A DNA stretch of 64,000 nucleotides from JADJLQ01 sp044227925 (GCA_044227925.1 JBGAVW010000020.1:1-64000), one strand, 5' to 3'. Positions 26,228 through 36,154 are shown, counted from the stretch's first letter. Notes: a model not told the origin generated them from the letters alone. Numbers and translations are program-made.

Positions 26228-26731
26228 TTACTTCATTTTCCCACGTTGTCCCAATTCAATCACCTCCAAATTTTTCAATTCATCATGAATGATTTCAAAC
26301 CGCACCGCAGTGCGAAAAATATGAAACCCTTCATGGCCGCATGCACCTGGATTGATGTGTAAATGGCCCAATTTTTCATCTTTCATTATTTTTAATATAT
26401 GAGAATGGCCACAAATCAATAAATTCACAGGATTTTCAATCAGCTTTTTTTTTACTCTGGCCGCATATTTCCCGGGATATCCGGCGATGTGTGTCATATA
26501 TATTTTAAAGTTACCTATCTGCCACAATATTTCTTCAGGAAACTCAGATTGAATAATACCATTATCGATATTTCCGTAAACCCCTATTACCGGTTTAATT
26601 TTTTTTAATTCATGGATTACCTCCATAGAACCAAAGTCACCGGCATGCCATATCTCATCCCGGTCGTTGAAAAGATCCAGCAGGTGACGATCTGTATAGG
26701 AATGACTATCTGATAATAATCCAATCTTCAT
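26228..26731 (-). CDS. Metallophosphoesterase, YfcE/MJ0936 family
   Basis: A compact calcineurin-like phosphodiesterase of 167 residues. From the chosen ATG at 26731 it begins MKIGLLSDSHSY, giving the DxH motif directly at the N-terminus as in the family. An upstream in-frame ATG at 26773 would add 14 residues without homology. Further metal motifs are HAGDFGS, VYGNID (for GNxD/H), CGHSH and the INPGACG strand. Relatives hydrolyse phosphodiesters in vitro; physiological substrates are mostly unknown. The gene is 68 bp downstream of the giant secreted protein's neighbour end and on the same strand. Confidence 0.88.
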   Translation of the reverse strand: MKIGLLSDSHSYTDRHLLDLFNDRDEIWHAGDFGSMEVIHELKKIKPVIGVYGNIDNGIIQSEFPEEILWQIGNFKIYMTHIAGYPGKYAARVKKKLIENPVNLLICGHSHILKIMKDEKLGHLHINPGACGHEGFHIFRTAVRFEIIHDELKNLEVIELGQRGKMK

Positions 26732-26799
26732 ATTTAACATCGTTGGTGTACCAGGTGGGTAGTTAAAATACAATATTGATGCAGGTATACCTATTTATA

Positions 26800-29700
26800 C
26801 TACTCGATCAACAGCATTTTTTTAGAGGCTACCTGACTTCCCGATTGTAAATGATAGTAATATACTCCCGTACCGGGTAATTCAGATTTATCCAACCTTA
26901 CCTGATTGTACCCCGCTGTAAATTGACCTTGAATCTTCTTTATAGTTCTACCCGTCAGGTCTGTAATTTGGATTACTGCACCTGACGATGTAGGTAATTC
27001 AAATGCTATGATGGTATGATCCGCAAATGGATTCGGAGTGTTTTGAAATAAATGAATTCCTTTTGATTGGGAAGATTTTATTTCCAGGCTTATATTTTTA
27101 GAATCTTGTTCGGCATCTGAGGCATATCCTTCCGCTTTGGTGATTTTAGAATGTATGCGGATAGCATTGGAAACATTTCCTTTGATCTTAGCTTTAAATA
27201 GAAGCGTAAACAATTTTTCGTCTTTACCAAGTTGCTGAGCTTTTACAGCATTCCAGGACATTGGTATATACCCTTTAGAAAGGTGAGTCAGTCCGAAATT
27301 ATAATCATCCAATTTTAATCTACCTGGTTTATATCCCATATATTCCAGGGACTCTGTATCGAATCCAAAAGTGAATTGAAAACCAGCTAATAATTGATTT
27401 TCGTCCAATGCAATTGGAATCTCTACCATACTATTTTGATCAAAAGCATTTTCCGGAGTAACGAACTTTATGGCAGATCTTGCATATCGGGTTTCAGCTC
27501 CCAACAACTGATGAGCTTGTGCTGTTTGATTTACATCTCCTATTTTTATTCCAACAAAATCATTACTTCTACCCCGAAGTTGATCTCCTGTTTTTTCAAT
27601 TATTTCATTAATATTAAATGGCAGATCAGGGTTGAGCCTGGTTTTATCAGCAAACCGCCAAGATGTATTTCTTGGCAACTGGGTGTAAATACCTAAGATT
27701 AATTTTCGTAGTTCTATTAAGTCCACGACATCAATCGCAGCATTGTTATCCACATCAGCAGCAAGAAATTTATACATGGAATTTAACGGTTTGGCACCTA
27801 AAATATGCTGTTGTATAAGCATTAAATCAATAGTGGATACACCGTTCATCCAATCCAGACTTTGATCAGGAACTATTTTATACTGATTGTTTAGTTGGAT
27901 AGCTTCGAAACTATATTTTCCCTCAACAGTAGTAAATTTATTATTGATGACAATTCCATTATTGAGTAGCGAAATTTTTACATTTTGTACCGGTTCATTG
28001 GATTCGGTAGTAATCCGGCCGGTGACTGCACCAAGTGTACCCGGGCATACTTTTGGGTTATTATTATCCTGGATATCTACATACGTAATGCATTTATCTG
28101 CATTTCCCTTTTCATCTACCACCCAAATGTTCAGCGTTTGATCTCCCAGTCGGGTGCAATCAAAGGTATCACTTGCGAAACCTATGGTATCCATTCCCTT
28201 TTTTCCAAAATAAAACTTCAAATTATCGTTTCTGGAGCAATTGTCGTAAGAACCTGCATTAAAATCTGAAGCCCATAGGACAATATTTTTGGATGTAGGC
28301 ATCAACACTGTTGCTATTCCGTTAAGACAATATGGAGTAGGTTTTTTACAATCCTTTACGGTAATCTTCATTATGCACGTGTCCTCATTTCCGCAGCCAT
28401 CGGTTGCGTATACAGTAAGCAAATGATTTCCCTGAGAAAGTGTTTCGCTAAAAAGTTTAACTCCCGGAATGCTGCGAAGATCTATACTTCCGTCTCCATT
28501 TTCATCCAATACATATCTATAAAGGATTTTATCAGAAGGGGTGCATTGATCCGTAGCTTTAAATTTAATTTCAAATTTCTCTCTGCAGTTTTCAACATAG
28601 GTGCACAACACAGTGTCCCTACATTCCAGTACTGGTGCCGTTTCGTCAATGATTTTTATTATTTGTGTATAGGTTATGTATCCATCTCCGTCATCTTTGA
28701 GGTTTCTATACACACAGGCTCTGTTTTCTTTATTGGCCACTAATGTATCGTTTACTATTACATCTGCTTTTCGGCTATGCTGCAATGGATCAAATTTACA
28801 CCAGTCCGTCAGGGTCCATGTTCTCACAATTTTCTTACACCCACCTTCTTCTGCATCGTATTCCGTGTCTTCATAATGCACTCCCACCAGTTCACATTCA
28901 TCGTCCATAATCATAATATTCCCGGTTGCGGCGCCCGGCTTTAAATCAGCAATAGCAGATCCAGTAGTACAATTAATAATTACATCTGCTGGAAATAATA
29001 CTTCAAAATCGGATCTTGCCTGTGTATATATCTTTTGTTCACAGGTAATCATATTGCCACATAGATCTTTGGCTTTCCAACTGCGTTTTACCCAGCCCCT
29101 CCCGCATTTGTCTAATTGTTCTTCATCAGTAAATGGAATACTTTCATCTAACTTACAATTATCCCATATCCAAAACATTGATTTACCGGCTGCAGTAGAT
29201 GGTTTACCTCCCGAGGCAGGTTTTGCAGTCCAAAAATATTTTTTATAGTTTACTTTGCCTCCGGTATCCAGTGAATCCAGGCACAACCATTCTTTGCAGT
29301 AAATGGGTTGCCAACCTGTAGTATACTCAGCAGCACAATTGATTTCTTCAAAACCGGAATGATCGTCATGTGACTTAATCAATATCGGACCACCATAATA
29401 TCCATACCATTTACCTGAATTATCTTTAGCGTCATCGAGGTTTCCATCATTTTCCTTTTTACATTCAATTTCTTTAGGCCAGATACCATTTTCTCTGCCA
29501 TCGGTACAATAGGAATTATAGGCACTGGAATATGAAGGCCCACCTTCCACGCCATCACAATAAATGTATAAATCATCTGGTTTGTCACATTGAGGCAATG
29601 TTTTATCCAAAATATTTACCCGAACCATACAATCATTGTATAAATATTTTGAACACGTACTCACTGAAACCACGTTACTTATCGTTTGTGCTTTTAGCAT

Positions 29701-31815
29701 AAAACCAGGAGCAAAATTCAGGTCAAAACAATTTTTATAAAACTCAAATATTTGATTAAAATCTCCAAAAACCGGCATATTGGCTGATCCAATAAATACT
29801 TCGCGATCATCATACAATTTCGAATTCAAATAGGTAAGCCAGGTATTCAGTGAATCACCACATACCAATCTGGGTTGCCAGTTACAATCCTTTTGTTTTG
29901 ATTCTTTGTACCATTTATCTCTTTTATCCAGCCAATTAAAATTCTTTTCAGCTCTATACAGATGACTGGTGTTATAACAATACCAATCGTGCTCTGAACA
30001 AGGGAAGGTATGAGGATCGTATAATGGGACTCCACAAGCTTCGTAGATTCTCAGCACTACCAGCTGTTCACCACAGTCAGCAAGGTCGAGAAAATCTTTA
30101 AACACATAACAACTAATGTAGTTTTCGATGTACGCATCATAAAAAACCTTTTTATCCCAATATTCTTTTTTACCACATGTCTTTTCGATTTTGGCAATGG
30201 CATCGGCTTTGGTTTTTTCTATATCGGTCATTCTGGCAATAGCAAAATGCAATACATTACAGCAATTATCCCTGCTGCCGTTGTCAAGATCTTTGGCGTA
30301 TACGCGTGCCCAACAGACTGCAGGGTCTACCACTGCCTGTGAGTACTCATCACATAAGGGTGTGGGTGGCGTCTTATCCTCTACACAAATCGAAATAGAG
30401 TCCCTGGTTCGATTAAAACAACGATCTGCAATGTCTACATACATGGTAAAACACCTATTTCCATACACAGCATCTGTCGCAGGCAAGGTCACGATATTAG
30501 GCAATTTGCCCTGGAGTACCACAAACTTTTCAGAATGACCTTCGCGATACGAAAGAACATAATCCTGGTTAATTTGATCATCGCAGTCATCAATAGTCAA
30601 TTTCTCTACAGCGACAGATGCCACGCAATCATGAGGTTTGACCGTTTCAGTATATGCTTTTTTCCCTCCGGTTACTACTGGTATTTCTACATCCTGTACT
30701 TTAATGTATTGCACACATACCGTATCTCGTCCAAGACACCAGTCCGAGATTCTCCACTGCCTTCTGATTTTGAAGCCGCTGCCGCATGTATATGTAAGCT
30801 GGTCAGTATAATCCAGGTTTACCTTACATAAGCCTCCCCTTTTCGCTCCATTGGTAGACCAGAGTGCTACGCAAGTATCTACATATACACAGGTATCCTT
30901 CAGTGCTATACCTGATATTCCGGATTTTACCGGAAAGGGGCTATTTTTTAAAACAGTAACTAAAAAAGTATCTGTAATGGCAGGTACCAGAAGTGAATCG
31001 GTAACTATACATTTTTGTTTAGAGCTGGCAAAGGAGTCCGACATCTGAAGTTTTAGTAATAATTCCGGTGTTGGGTAGTTTGGATTTGATTTATCACTTG
31101 AAAAAGTAATCAGGTCATAATTTTTTTTATCAAAGATTGAACCTTCCACACCGGATTTCCTGCAAAGCACACGGCAATTTAGACTAATATTATCTGGTTT
31201 TTTCACCAATGGTAACCTGTCTTTCCTGATCAATAAAGTATCACTGCAACCGGATGTATTGCCCCATTCATCAAAAGTAACTATGGTTCTGAATACTCTG
31301 CCCAGAATGGCTGAGTCGCAATTATAATCTACCCAATTTAATGCTGTAATGACAGAAGTACCTTGCTGCCCACAATTATCTTGTGGTTTGTTCACCTGCT
31401 CCATAAACTGAGCAAGTTGAAAACAACTTATTTTCAAATTGTTTTTACAAAGTGGTTGAGGTGGGAACTTATCCTCAATCGTCACGTACCCCCAACAGGA
31501 ATTTAGATTTCTATTGTCCTTTACCCTATAAATGAAGGTGTGACCAAGATGACTACGGTCCACTACCCCACTTCCGGGCTGCTGTGTGCCAAATGGATAG
31601 GTAAGACTTAGTGTCAAAGTGGTACAATTCGGATTTTCTAATACATCATCGATTTCTATTACTCTTTGACAATCTTCATCAAGGGAAATATTAACATGAG
31701 CAATACAGTTAAGATTACACACCTGAGCTGAAGACGAAATCGCTGACAAGAAGAAAATTAAGACAGGAAGGGCAAACTTAAGGTACTTGGGAGTTACTAT
31801 TTGATACATATGCAA
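26800..31815 (-). CDS. Giant Cys-rich secreted protein with dockerin-like and cohesin-like segments and T9SS sorting domain
   Basis: A 1671-residue secreted protein. A signal peptide covers about residues 1-31. Residues 35-1250 are a string of beta-rich, cysteine-rich modules containing HYR-like strands such as KIQD/IEDKFPPQPLC, IIDETAPVLEC and VEDKTPPTPLC. About 1258-1330 is a carboxypeptidase-regulatory-like fold (GAVTGRITTESNEP). About 1323-1375 holds two dockerin-like calcium loops, including LAADVDNNAAIDVVDL. About 1445-1575 resembles a cohesin-type beta sandwich (AGFQFTFGFDTESLEYMG). The end (about 1587-1671) is a type A sorting domain with NTPNPFADHTIIAFELP. A surface adhesin or scaffold is likely; no enzymatic domain is recognised. 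It is monocistronic. Confidence 0.8.
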   Translation of the reverse strand: MHMYQIVTPKYLKFALPVLIFFLSAISSSAQVCNLNCIAHVNISLDEDCQRVIEIDDVLENPNCTTLTLSLTYPFGTQQPGSGVVDRSHLGHTFIYRVKDNRNLNSCWGYVTIEDKFPPQPLCKNNLKISCFQLAQFMEQVNKPQDNCGQQGTSVITALNWVDYNCDSAILGRVFRTIVTFDEWGNTSGCSDTLLIRKDRLPLVKKPDNISLNCRVLCRKSGVEGSIFDKKNYDLITFSSDKSNPNYPTPELLLKLQMSDSFASSKQKCIVTDSLLVPAITDTFLVTVLKNSPFPVKSGISGIALKDTCVYVDTCVALWSTNGAKRGGLCKVNLDYTDQLTYTCGSGFKIRRQWRISDWCLGRDTVCVQYIKVQDVEIPVVTGGKKAYTETVKPHDCVASVAVEKLTIDDCDDQINQDYVLSYREGHSEKFVVLQGKLPNIVTLPATDAVYGNRCFTMYVDIADRCFNRTRDSISICVEDKTPPTPLCDEYSQAVVDPAVCWARVYAKDLDNGSRDNCCNVLHFAIARMTDIEKTKADAIAKIEKTCGKKEYWDKKVFYDAYIENYISCYVFKDFLDLADCGEQLVVLRIYEACGVPLYDPHTFPCSEHDWYCYNTSHLYRAEKNFNWLDKRDKWYKESKQKDCNWQPRLVCGDSLNTWLTYLNSKLYDDREVFIGSANMPVFGDFNQIFEFYKNCFDLNFAPGFMLKAQTISNVVSVSTCSKYLYNDCMVRVNILDKTLPQCDKPDDLYIYCDGVEGGPSYSSAYNSYCTDGRENGIWPKEIECKKENDGNLDDAKDNSGKWYGYYGGPILIKSHDDHSGFEEINCAAEYTTGWQPIYCKEWLCLDSLDTGGKVNYKKYFWTAKPASGGKPSTAAGKSMFWIWDNCKLDESIPFTDEEQLDKCGRGWVKRSWKAKDLCGNMITCEQKIYTQARSDFEVLFPADVIINCTTGSAIADLKPGAATGNIMIMDDECELVGVHYEDTEYDAEEGGCKKIVRTWTLTDWCKFDPLQHSRKADVIVNDTLVANKENRACVYRNLKDDGDGYITYTQIIKIIDETAPVLECRDTVLCTYVENCREKFEIKFKATDQCTPSDKILYRYVLDENGDGSIDLRSIPGVKLFSETLSQGNHLLTVYATDGCGNEDTCIMKITVKDCKKPTPYCLNGIATVLMPTSKNIVLWASDFNAGSYDNCSRNDNLKFYFGKKGMDTIGFASDTFDCTRLGDQTLNIWVVDEKGNADKCITYVDIQDNNNPKVCPGTLGAVTGRITTESNEPVQNVKISLLNNGIVINNKFTTVEGKYSFEAIQLNNQYKIVPDQSLDWMNGVSTIDLMLIQQHILGAKPLNSMYKFLAADVDNNAAIDVVDLIELRKLILGIYTQLPRNTSWRFADKTRLNPDLPFNINEIIEKTGDQLRGRSNDFVGIKIGDVNQTAQAHQLLGAETRYARSAIKFVTPENAFDQNSMVEIPIALDENQLLAGFQFTFGFDTESLEYMGYKPGRLKLDDYNFGLTHLSKGYIPMSWNAVKAQQLGKDEKLFTLLFKAKIKGNVSNAIRIHSKITKAEGYASDAEQDSKNISLEIKSSQSKGIHLFQNTPNPFADHTIIAFELPTSSGAVIQITDLTGRTIKKIQGQFTAGYNQVRLDKSELPGTGVYYYHLQSGSQVASKKMLLIE

Positions 31816-32040
31816 TGATTATTACTTTAATTAATTGAAAATAATTATGATCTGCTGACTGCAATACAAATAGCATTCCAATATATTATAAATAATCGTA
31901 ATATGTTACAATAATACTTCATATCTACATGTATTTCAATTAATTATGAAATAATTTTATATTATAAAAAAATTTAATATAAGTTACAAAAAGCAAGACT
32001 CTGCCTCAATTCGGACCAAGAAATATATCTTTATCGGGGA
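31816..32040. other. AT-rich divergent intergenic region
   Basis: A 225-bp, strongly AT-rich stretch between the divergent giant protein gene and the EEP-family gene. A weak inverted repeat (TTATATT with AATATAA, about 31959-31980) is visible. Only the plus-strand gene has an obvious promoter box (TATCTTTA, 32026-32033, 7 bases before its ATG). I saw no other gene. Confidence 0.4.
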
Positions 32041-32739
32041 ATGAAAATTATATCGTGGAATATCAGGCAAGGCGGAGGCACCAGATTCGAAGCCATTTCC
32101 AATGCTCTAATCCATGAAAACTGTGATGTGATTGTTTTATCCGAATTTCAAAATAATGCTGCCGGTCAATGGATACGTATAAAACTATTGATGAATGGGT
32201 ATTTATTCCAATCACCCAGCAGTGAGGATAAGGAAAAGAATGGAGTGTTGATTGCTACCAGAGTACCCTGCTCTTTTATACTAGATACACATACCCATGA
32301 TTTTCCTGAGTCCGTGTTAATTTGTTGCCTGAACAATTATTTTATATATGGTGTATATCTTCCTCATAAGAAAAAACATGCCAGATTAGAATACATAATT
32401 GAAAAATTGAAATCCTCCCCTTATCCTTCTATTATTACCGGAGACTTTAATACTGGTTTCAACTATATTGACCAGGAAGGTGATAGCTTTTGGTATCAGG
32501 AACAATTAAGATCTCTAAATACATTGGATGTCCTTGATGCCTGGAGAATAATTCATGGAAACAAAAAAGAATATTCATGGTATAGCCATCAGCAAAATGG
32601 CTACAGATATGACCATACCTGGATATCAAAACAATTGGTTCCGCTAATCAAAGAATGTTATTATCTGCACGAATGGCGAAAACAAGGACTGTCAGATCAT
32701 TCCCCAATGATGCTGCACTTAAGTCGACCCACCAATTGA
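32041..32739 (+). CDS. Endonuclease/exonuclease/phosphatase (EEP) family protein
   Basis: A 232-residue metal-dependent phosphodiesterase or phosphatase fold. The N-terminal ISWNIRQGG supplies the metal-site Asn, LSEFQNN the Glu, GDFNTGFN the Asp/Asn pair and LSDHSPMML the terminal Asp-His catalytic pair; RYDHTWIS is the penultimate motif. No signal peptide is seen, so it is probably cytoplasmic. It could be an AP endonuclease-like or a non-nuclease phosphatase; homology alone does not decide. The next gene, a methyltransferase, follows in the same reading frame after this gene's single TGA. Confidence 0.85.
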   Translation: MKIISWNIRQGGGTRFEAISNALIHENCDVIVLSEFQNNAAGQWIRIKLLMNGYLFQSPSSEDKEKNGVLIATRVPCSFILDTHTHDFPESVLICCLNNYFIYGVYLPHKKKHARLEYIIEKLKSSPYPSIITGDFNTGFNYIDQEGDSFWYQEQLRSLNTLDVLDAWRIIHGNKKEYSWYSHQQNGYRYDHTWISKQLVPLIKECYYLHEWRKQGLSDHSPMMLHLSRPTN

Positions 32740-32751
32740 AAAAACAGCATC

Positions 32752-33348
32752 TTGGAATTAAATAAAACTTCATATAATCAAATTGCCGATGATTGGGCAA
32801 AAAGTAGAAAAAACTCATTCTTGAGTGAACTTATAATCGATTTTACAGATAAAATAAAACCAGAGGGTAAAGTTTTAGATATCGGTTGCGGGACAGGATA
32901 CCCTATAGCAGACTATCTGGCCAACAGCGGATTTGAAATTACAGGGATTGATTTTTCAGAATCCATGCTTATTAAAGCAATTGAATTGCACCTGCCAAAA
33001 TCGCAATTTTTACTCACTGACTTTTTTGATTTTAATCCCACCGGACTTTTTGACGGAATCATTGCCTTTGATTCATTTTTTCACTTTCCTTTTGAGGGCC
33101 AGCGGTTGATCTATCCTAAAGTGGCAAAATGGTTAAAACCAGGCGGGGTCTTATTATTTACTCATGGTTTAGAATCCAGTGAGATTATAAGCGAAATGTT
33201 TGGAAAAACATTTTATTACAGCAGCCTGGATAAAGACGAAGTAAAAACACTATTGGAATCTAACGGTCTAGAAATAGAAAAATCAATGGAAAAATACGTT
33301 GAAAAAGATATGGACAGAGACTGGGTCGTCTTTTGCAGAAAAAAATAA
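32752..33348 (+). CDS. Class I SAM-dependent methyltransferase (TTG start)
   Basis: A 198-residue methyltransferase with motif I VLDIGCGTGYP, acidic loop GIDFSESML, and DGIIAFDSFFHFP before the GGVLLFTHG strand. The substrate is unknown. No ATG precedes motif I; translation most likely begins at TTG 32752, giving the conserved-looking NKTSYNQIADDWA opening. The frame is the same as that of the upstream gene, whose TGA (32737-32739) is the only stop between them, so reinitiation or a remnant of a fusion is possible. The stop is 1 bp from the convergent proline dehydrogenase's stop. Confidence 0.82.
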   Translation: MELNKTSYNQIADDWAKSRKNSFLSELIIDFTDKIKPEGKVLDIGCGTGYPIADYLANSGFEITGIDFSESMLIKAIELHLPKSQFLLTDFFDFNPTGLFDGIIAFDSFFHFPFEGQRLIYPKVAKWLKPGGVLLFTHGLESSEIISEMFGKTFYYSSLDKDEVKTLLESNGLEIEKSMEKYVEKDMDRDWVVFCRKK

Positions 33349-33349
33349 G

Positions 33350-34543
33350 TTACAATTTTTGAGTGAGCGATTTTCTCCTCTCCATTTCCTTAATAATAAA
33401 CCCTAGTTCCCTGCTGACATCACCAGTAATGGATGTATTTTCCTGAGCTCTTCGTATTAAAAATGGGATTACTTCATGAATAGGACCATAAACCACATAC
33501 TTGGCCACATTAAATCCCTGGTGTGCCAGGTTAAATGTTATATTATCACTCATGCCCATCAACTGACAAAAATTAAGATGCGAATGATTTTTGGGTATAG
33601 CCCGGTCAGCTATCAATTGAGCCATTTTAAGTGCACTGGTGGCATTATGAGAGGCATTACACAAAGAAATACGGTTGTAATTATCGATGCAAAATTCAAC
33701 AGCTGAATCGAAGGCCTTATCCGTTTCCTCTTTGGTGTCATAAATCGGTGAGGCAATACCTTTTTCTTCAGCCAGGGCCCTTTCTTTGACCATGTAGGCA
33801 CCTCTTACAATTTTAGCCCCTAAAAAATAATTTTTGGAGATAGCCTTTTCAAAAGATTTTTTTAAAAATTCAAGCCTGTCTTTTCTGTACAATTGAAAGG
33901 TATTATAAACGATCACCCTCTTTTTATTATAGGTTTCCATCATTTCATCCGCCAATGCATCCATTGATTCCTGTACCCAGGTTTCTTCAGCATCCAAAAA
34001 AACACCTACATCCATGTCAGACCCAAAATGAATGATTTTGTGCATACGCTTTCGCACCTTATCCAATTCATGCTGTTCAGAGGACTCCAGAACAGTTTTG
34101 CCTCCCTGCCATTTCTCCAACAATCCATTCCTGGCAATGGAAGATATTTTCATACTCACTACCGGGACTGAGGCATTGCTGGCTCCAAATTGTACTGCCT
34201 TAATGATTTCATTGCACGTTTTATCGAAATCTTTTTCAGAGTCATGAGCCTCTGCGCCATAATCCAGTATGCTCATGGTTTTATTTTTGTACAGACGGTC
34301 GATTGTGCCTTGGCAATCCAGCAGATTTATACCGCCACAAAAATGATCGAAAAGAGTCGCTCTGATCAATGGATCGAATATGGGTATTTTAAATCTGCTT
34401 ATTACCGATACGAGGGCAGAACCTATTTTAACCAGGTTATGATTATTCATCATCTTGAATAACCTGTAAGTCTCTTTGAGCTCCTGATCGGAATAGTGTT
34501 CAAATGCTATCTCTGTATTGTCAAAATCTAATTCTAATGCCAT
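33350..34543 (-). CDS. Proline dehydrogenase (FAD-dependent, monofunctional)
   Basis: A 397-residue (beta/alpha)8 proline dehydrogenase without the P5C dehydrogenase half of PutA. FAD and substrate-binding segments include the KMSSIA-like (KISSIAR) strand, VFLDAEETWVQ, VIYNTFQLYRKDR, GAKIVRGAYMVKER and NRISLCNASHNATS near the C-terminus, in the usual order. It oxidises L-proline to pyrroline-5-carboxylate and passes electrons to quinone at the inner membrane. Its ATG overlaps the aroE stop by one base (TAATG), indicating translational coupling, although the two pathways are unrelated. Confidence 0.92.
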   Translation of the reverse strand: MALELDFDNTEIAFEHYSDQELKETYRLFKMMNNHNLVKIGSALVSVISRFKIPIFDPLIRATLFDHFCGGINLLDCQGTIDRLYKNKTMSILDYGAEAHDSEKDFDKTCNEIIKAVQFGASNASVPVVSMKISSIARNGLLEKWQGGKTVLESSEQHELDKVRKRMHKIIHFGSDMDVGVFLDAEETWVQESMDALADEMMETYNKKRVIVYNTFQLYRKDRLEFLKKSFEKAISKNYFLGAKIVRGAYMVKERALAEEKGIASPIYDTKEETDKAFDSAVEFCIDNYNRISLCNASHNATSALKMAQLIADRAIPKNHSHLNFCQLMGMSDNITFNLAHQGFNVAKYVVYGPIHEVIPFLIRRAQENTSITGDVSRELGFIIKEMERRKSLTQKL

Positions 34544-35277
34544 TATTGATTCCAGATTTTCCAGGAAGCTTCAGCCTGGCCTATCAACATGGGTAATCCA
34601 TTTATGATATGAGCCCCTTTCGCTTCCCCATTCTGTAAAAATAAAGTTTTAGTTGGATTATATACCAGGTCATACAAATAATGTGAAGAATTTATCGCCC
34701 TGTATTTTATATCCGGTAGTGACTCTATGTGAGGATACATCCCCAAAGGGGTGGTATTGATAATCAATGGGTGCTCTTCAATAATGTCATCAGTAAGATC
34801 ATGGTAGCTGATGGTATCTGAGGTGTTGGTTCTGGATACCATTGTATAACGGATGTTCATTTTTTTTAACACAAATATCACTGCCTTTGAAGCTCCCCCG
34901 GTGCCTAAAACTAATGCATCCTTTATCCCGGCATGAATAAAATCTTTTAAAGTTGATTCAAATCCGAAAATATCAGTATTGTATCCATATATTTTTCCAT
35001 TTTTAAAATGCAATGTATTCACTGCTTTAATGGCGTCTGCTTCTGCTGAAAGAGAATCCAAAAACGGAATCACTGCCTGTTTGTATGGAATAGTACAATT
35101 CAAACCAACTAATTCATTGCCAATTTTTTTTATGAGTAAAGGCAAATCATTAATATTTTCTATAGGATAAAGCTCATATTCGCAATCTTTAATTGACTCA
35201 TTATTAAATTTTTCCGAAAAATATTTTTTAGAAAACGAATGTGAAAGTGGGTATCCAATCAGGCCATATTTTTTCAT
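34543..35277 (-). CDS. aroE: Shikimate dehydrogenase
   Basis: A 244-residue NADP-dependent enzyme reducing 3-dehydroshikimate to shikimate. From the ATG at 35277 it opens KKYGLIGYPLSHSFSK, the family's substrate-binding start; an upstream ATG (35313) would only add 12 unrelated residues. The catalytic lysine is in LNCTIPYKQAV, the Asp/Asn substrate residues in KAVNTLHF and YNTDIFGFE, and the NADP loop in GTGGASKA. Slightly short compared with E. coli AroE (272) but complete. It precedes and overlaps by one base the proline dehydrogenase gene. Confidence 0.93.
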   Translation of the reverse strand: MKKYGLIGYPLSHSFSKKYFSEKFNNESIKDCEYELYPIENINDLPLLIKKIGNELVGLNCTIPYKQAVIPFLDSLSAEADAIKAVNTLHFKNGKIYGYNTDIFGFESTLKDFIHAGIKDALVLGTGGASKAVIFVLKKMNIRYTMVSRTNTSDTISYHDLTDDIIEEHPLIINTTPLGMYPHIESLPDIKYRAINSSHYLYDLVYNPTKTLFLQNGEAKGAHIINGLPMLIGQAEASWKIWNQ

Positions 35278-35408
35278 CCTTTTACAAAGAAACGAGGAAA
35301 TATTGAATTCCATAAATTACATGCCTTCCTTATTTAAATCAAATAAACCAATGTGAATTACCTGGTGCTCCGATCACAAATCAATTTACAATTTGCTACA
35401 TTAGCGTC

Positions 35409-35966
35409 ATGTACAAATCATTATATCCGATTTTTCTCTTTCTACTGATCCTGGCTTGCAAACCTACTTCAAAACCTGTCTCTTCTAGCCAATCAGCCGT
35501 ATCCGAAACAGTACAACCAAAACAAACCGAAGAAGAAAAAATCATACTGTCTTTGCGCCAGCGGTACAATGAAGCAATCCACTTACATGATACTATGGGC
35601 ATTACCACAGTTTGGGGAAAAGACTATGAAATGCTTACCTCCAGAAATCAACAAATAAAAGGCATCGAAAATAATCGGAGGTCTTTTGCAAAAGAATTCG
35701 CAGCTAACCCCAGTGTAAAATATACCCGCACCCCAAAGGAAATAGTTCCATTCTCTCAATGGCGTATGGCCTCAGAATACGGTACATGGGTCGGGCAACG
35801 CACTGAAGCTGATGGATTGGTTACAATTAAAGGAACCTATTACGCCAAATGGCATTTTACTGGTCATGAATGGAAGTTAAGGATGGAAGTATTCACAGCT
35901 ATATCGTGTGATGGATCTAAATTTTGCGACGAGGTACCTATTTTGGAAGAAGCAGTAGATTATTAA
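35409..35966 (+). CDS. Lipoprotein with DUF4440/SnoaL-like domain
   Basis: A 185-residue predicted lipoprotein. The signal peptide ends in a lipobox (LILAC, Cys at about residue 17) followed by a Ser-rich linker. From about residue 40 the protein resembles NTF2/SnoaL-like DUF4440 folds: EEKIILSLRQRYNEAIHLHD helix, then strands ending in TYYAKWHFTGHEWKLRMEVF. Two cysteines (SCDGSKFCD) are near the C-terminus. Function unknown; many relatives are small-molecule-binding or inactive. It is monocistronic. Confidence 0.7.
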   Translation: MYKSLYPIFLFLLILACKPTSKPVSSSQSAVSETVQPKQTEEEKIILSLRQRYNEAIHLHDTMGITTVWGKDYEMLTSRNQQIKGIENNRRSFAKEFAANPSVKYTRTPKEIVPFSQWRMASEYGTWVGQRTEADGLVTIKGTYYAKWHFTGHEWKLRMEVFTAISCDGSKFCDEVPILEEAVDY

Positions 35967-36045
35967 AGAGTAATAATTAACTGAAGTAAAAAGGAATTGT
36001 ATGGAATCACAAAATTATCTGGCTAAGCTAAAGTAATACTAAAAG

Positions 36046-36131
36046 TACCCGGGGCGGGACTTGAACCCGCACGGCCATTACTGGCCACAGGATTTTAAGT
36101 CCTGCGTGTCTACCAATTCCACCACCTGGGC
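36046..36131 (-). tRNA. tRNA-Leu (anticodon UAA)
   Basis: An 86-nt class II tRNA on the minus strand. The acceptor stem (GCCCAGG with CCCGGGT, one A-C mismatch and a terminal G-U) closes on discriminator A. The anticodon stem CAGGA/TCCTG encloses loop CTTAAAA, giving anticodon TAA (Leu). The extended variable arm (GGCCAGTAATGGCC) and T-arm GCGGG-TTCAAGT-CCCGC are typical of tRNA-Leu. CCA is not encoded. Confidence 0.95.
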
Positions 36132-36154
36132 AAAAAAATAAATTACACCTATTC

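Noticed and set aside
30191..30831. Two plus-strand ORFs (115 and 98 codons) opposite the 1671-residue giant
   Set aside because: Antisense to a well-supported T9SS protein; no signal, motif or promoter box of their own.
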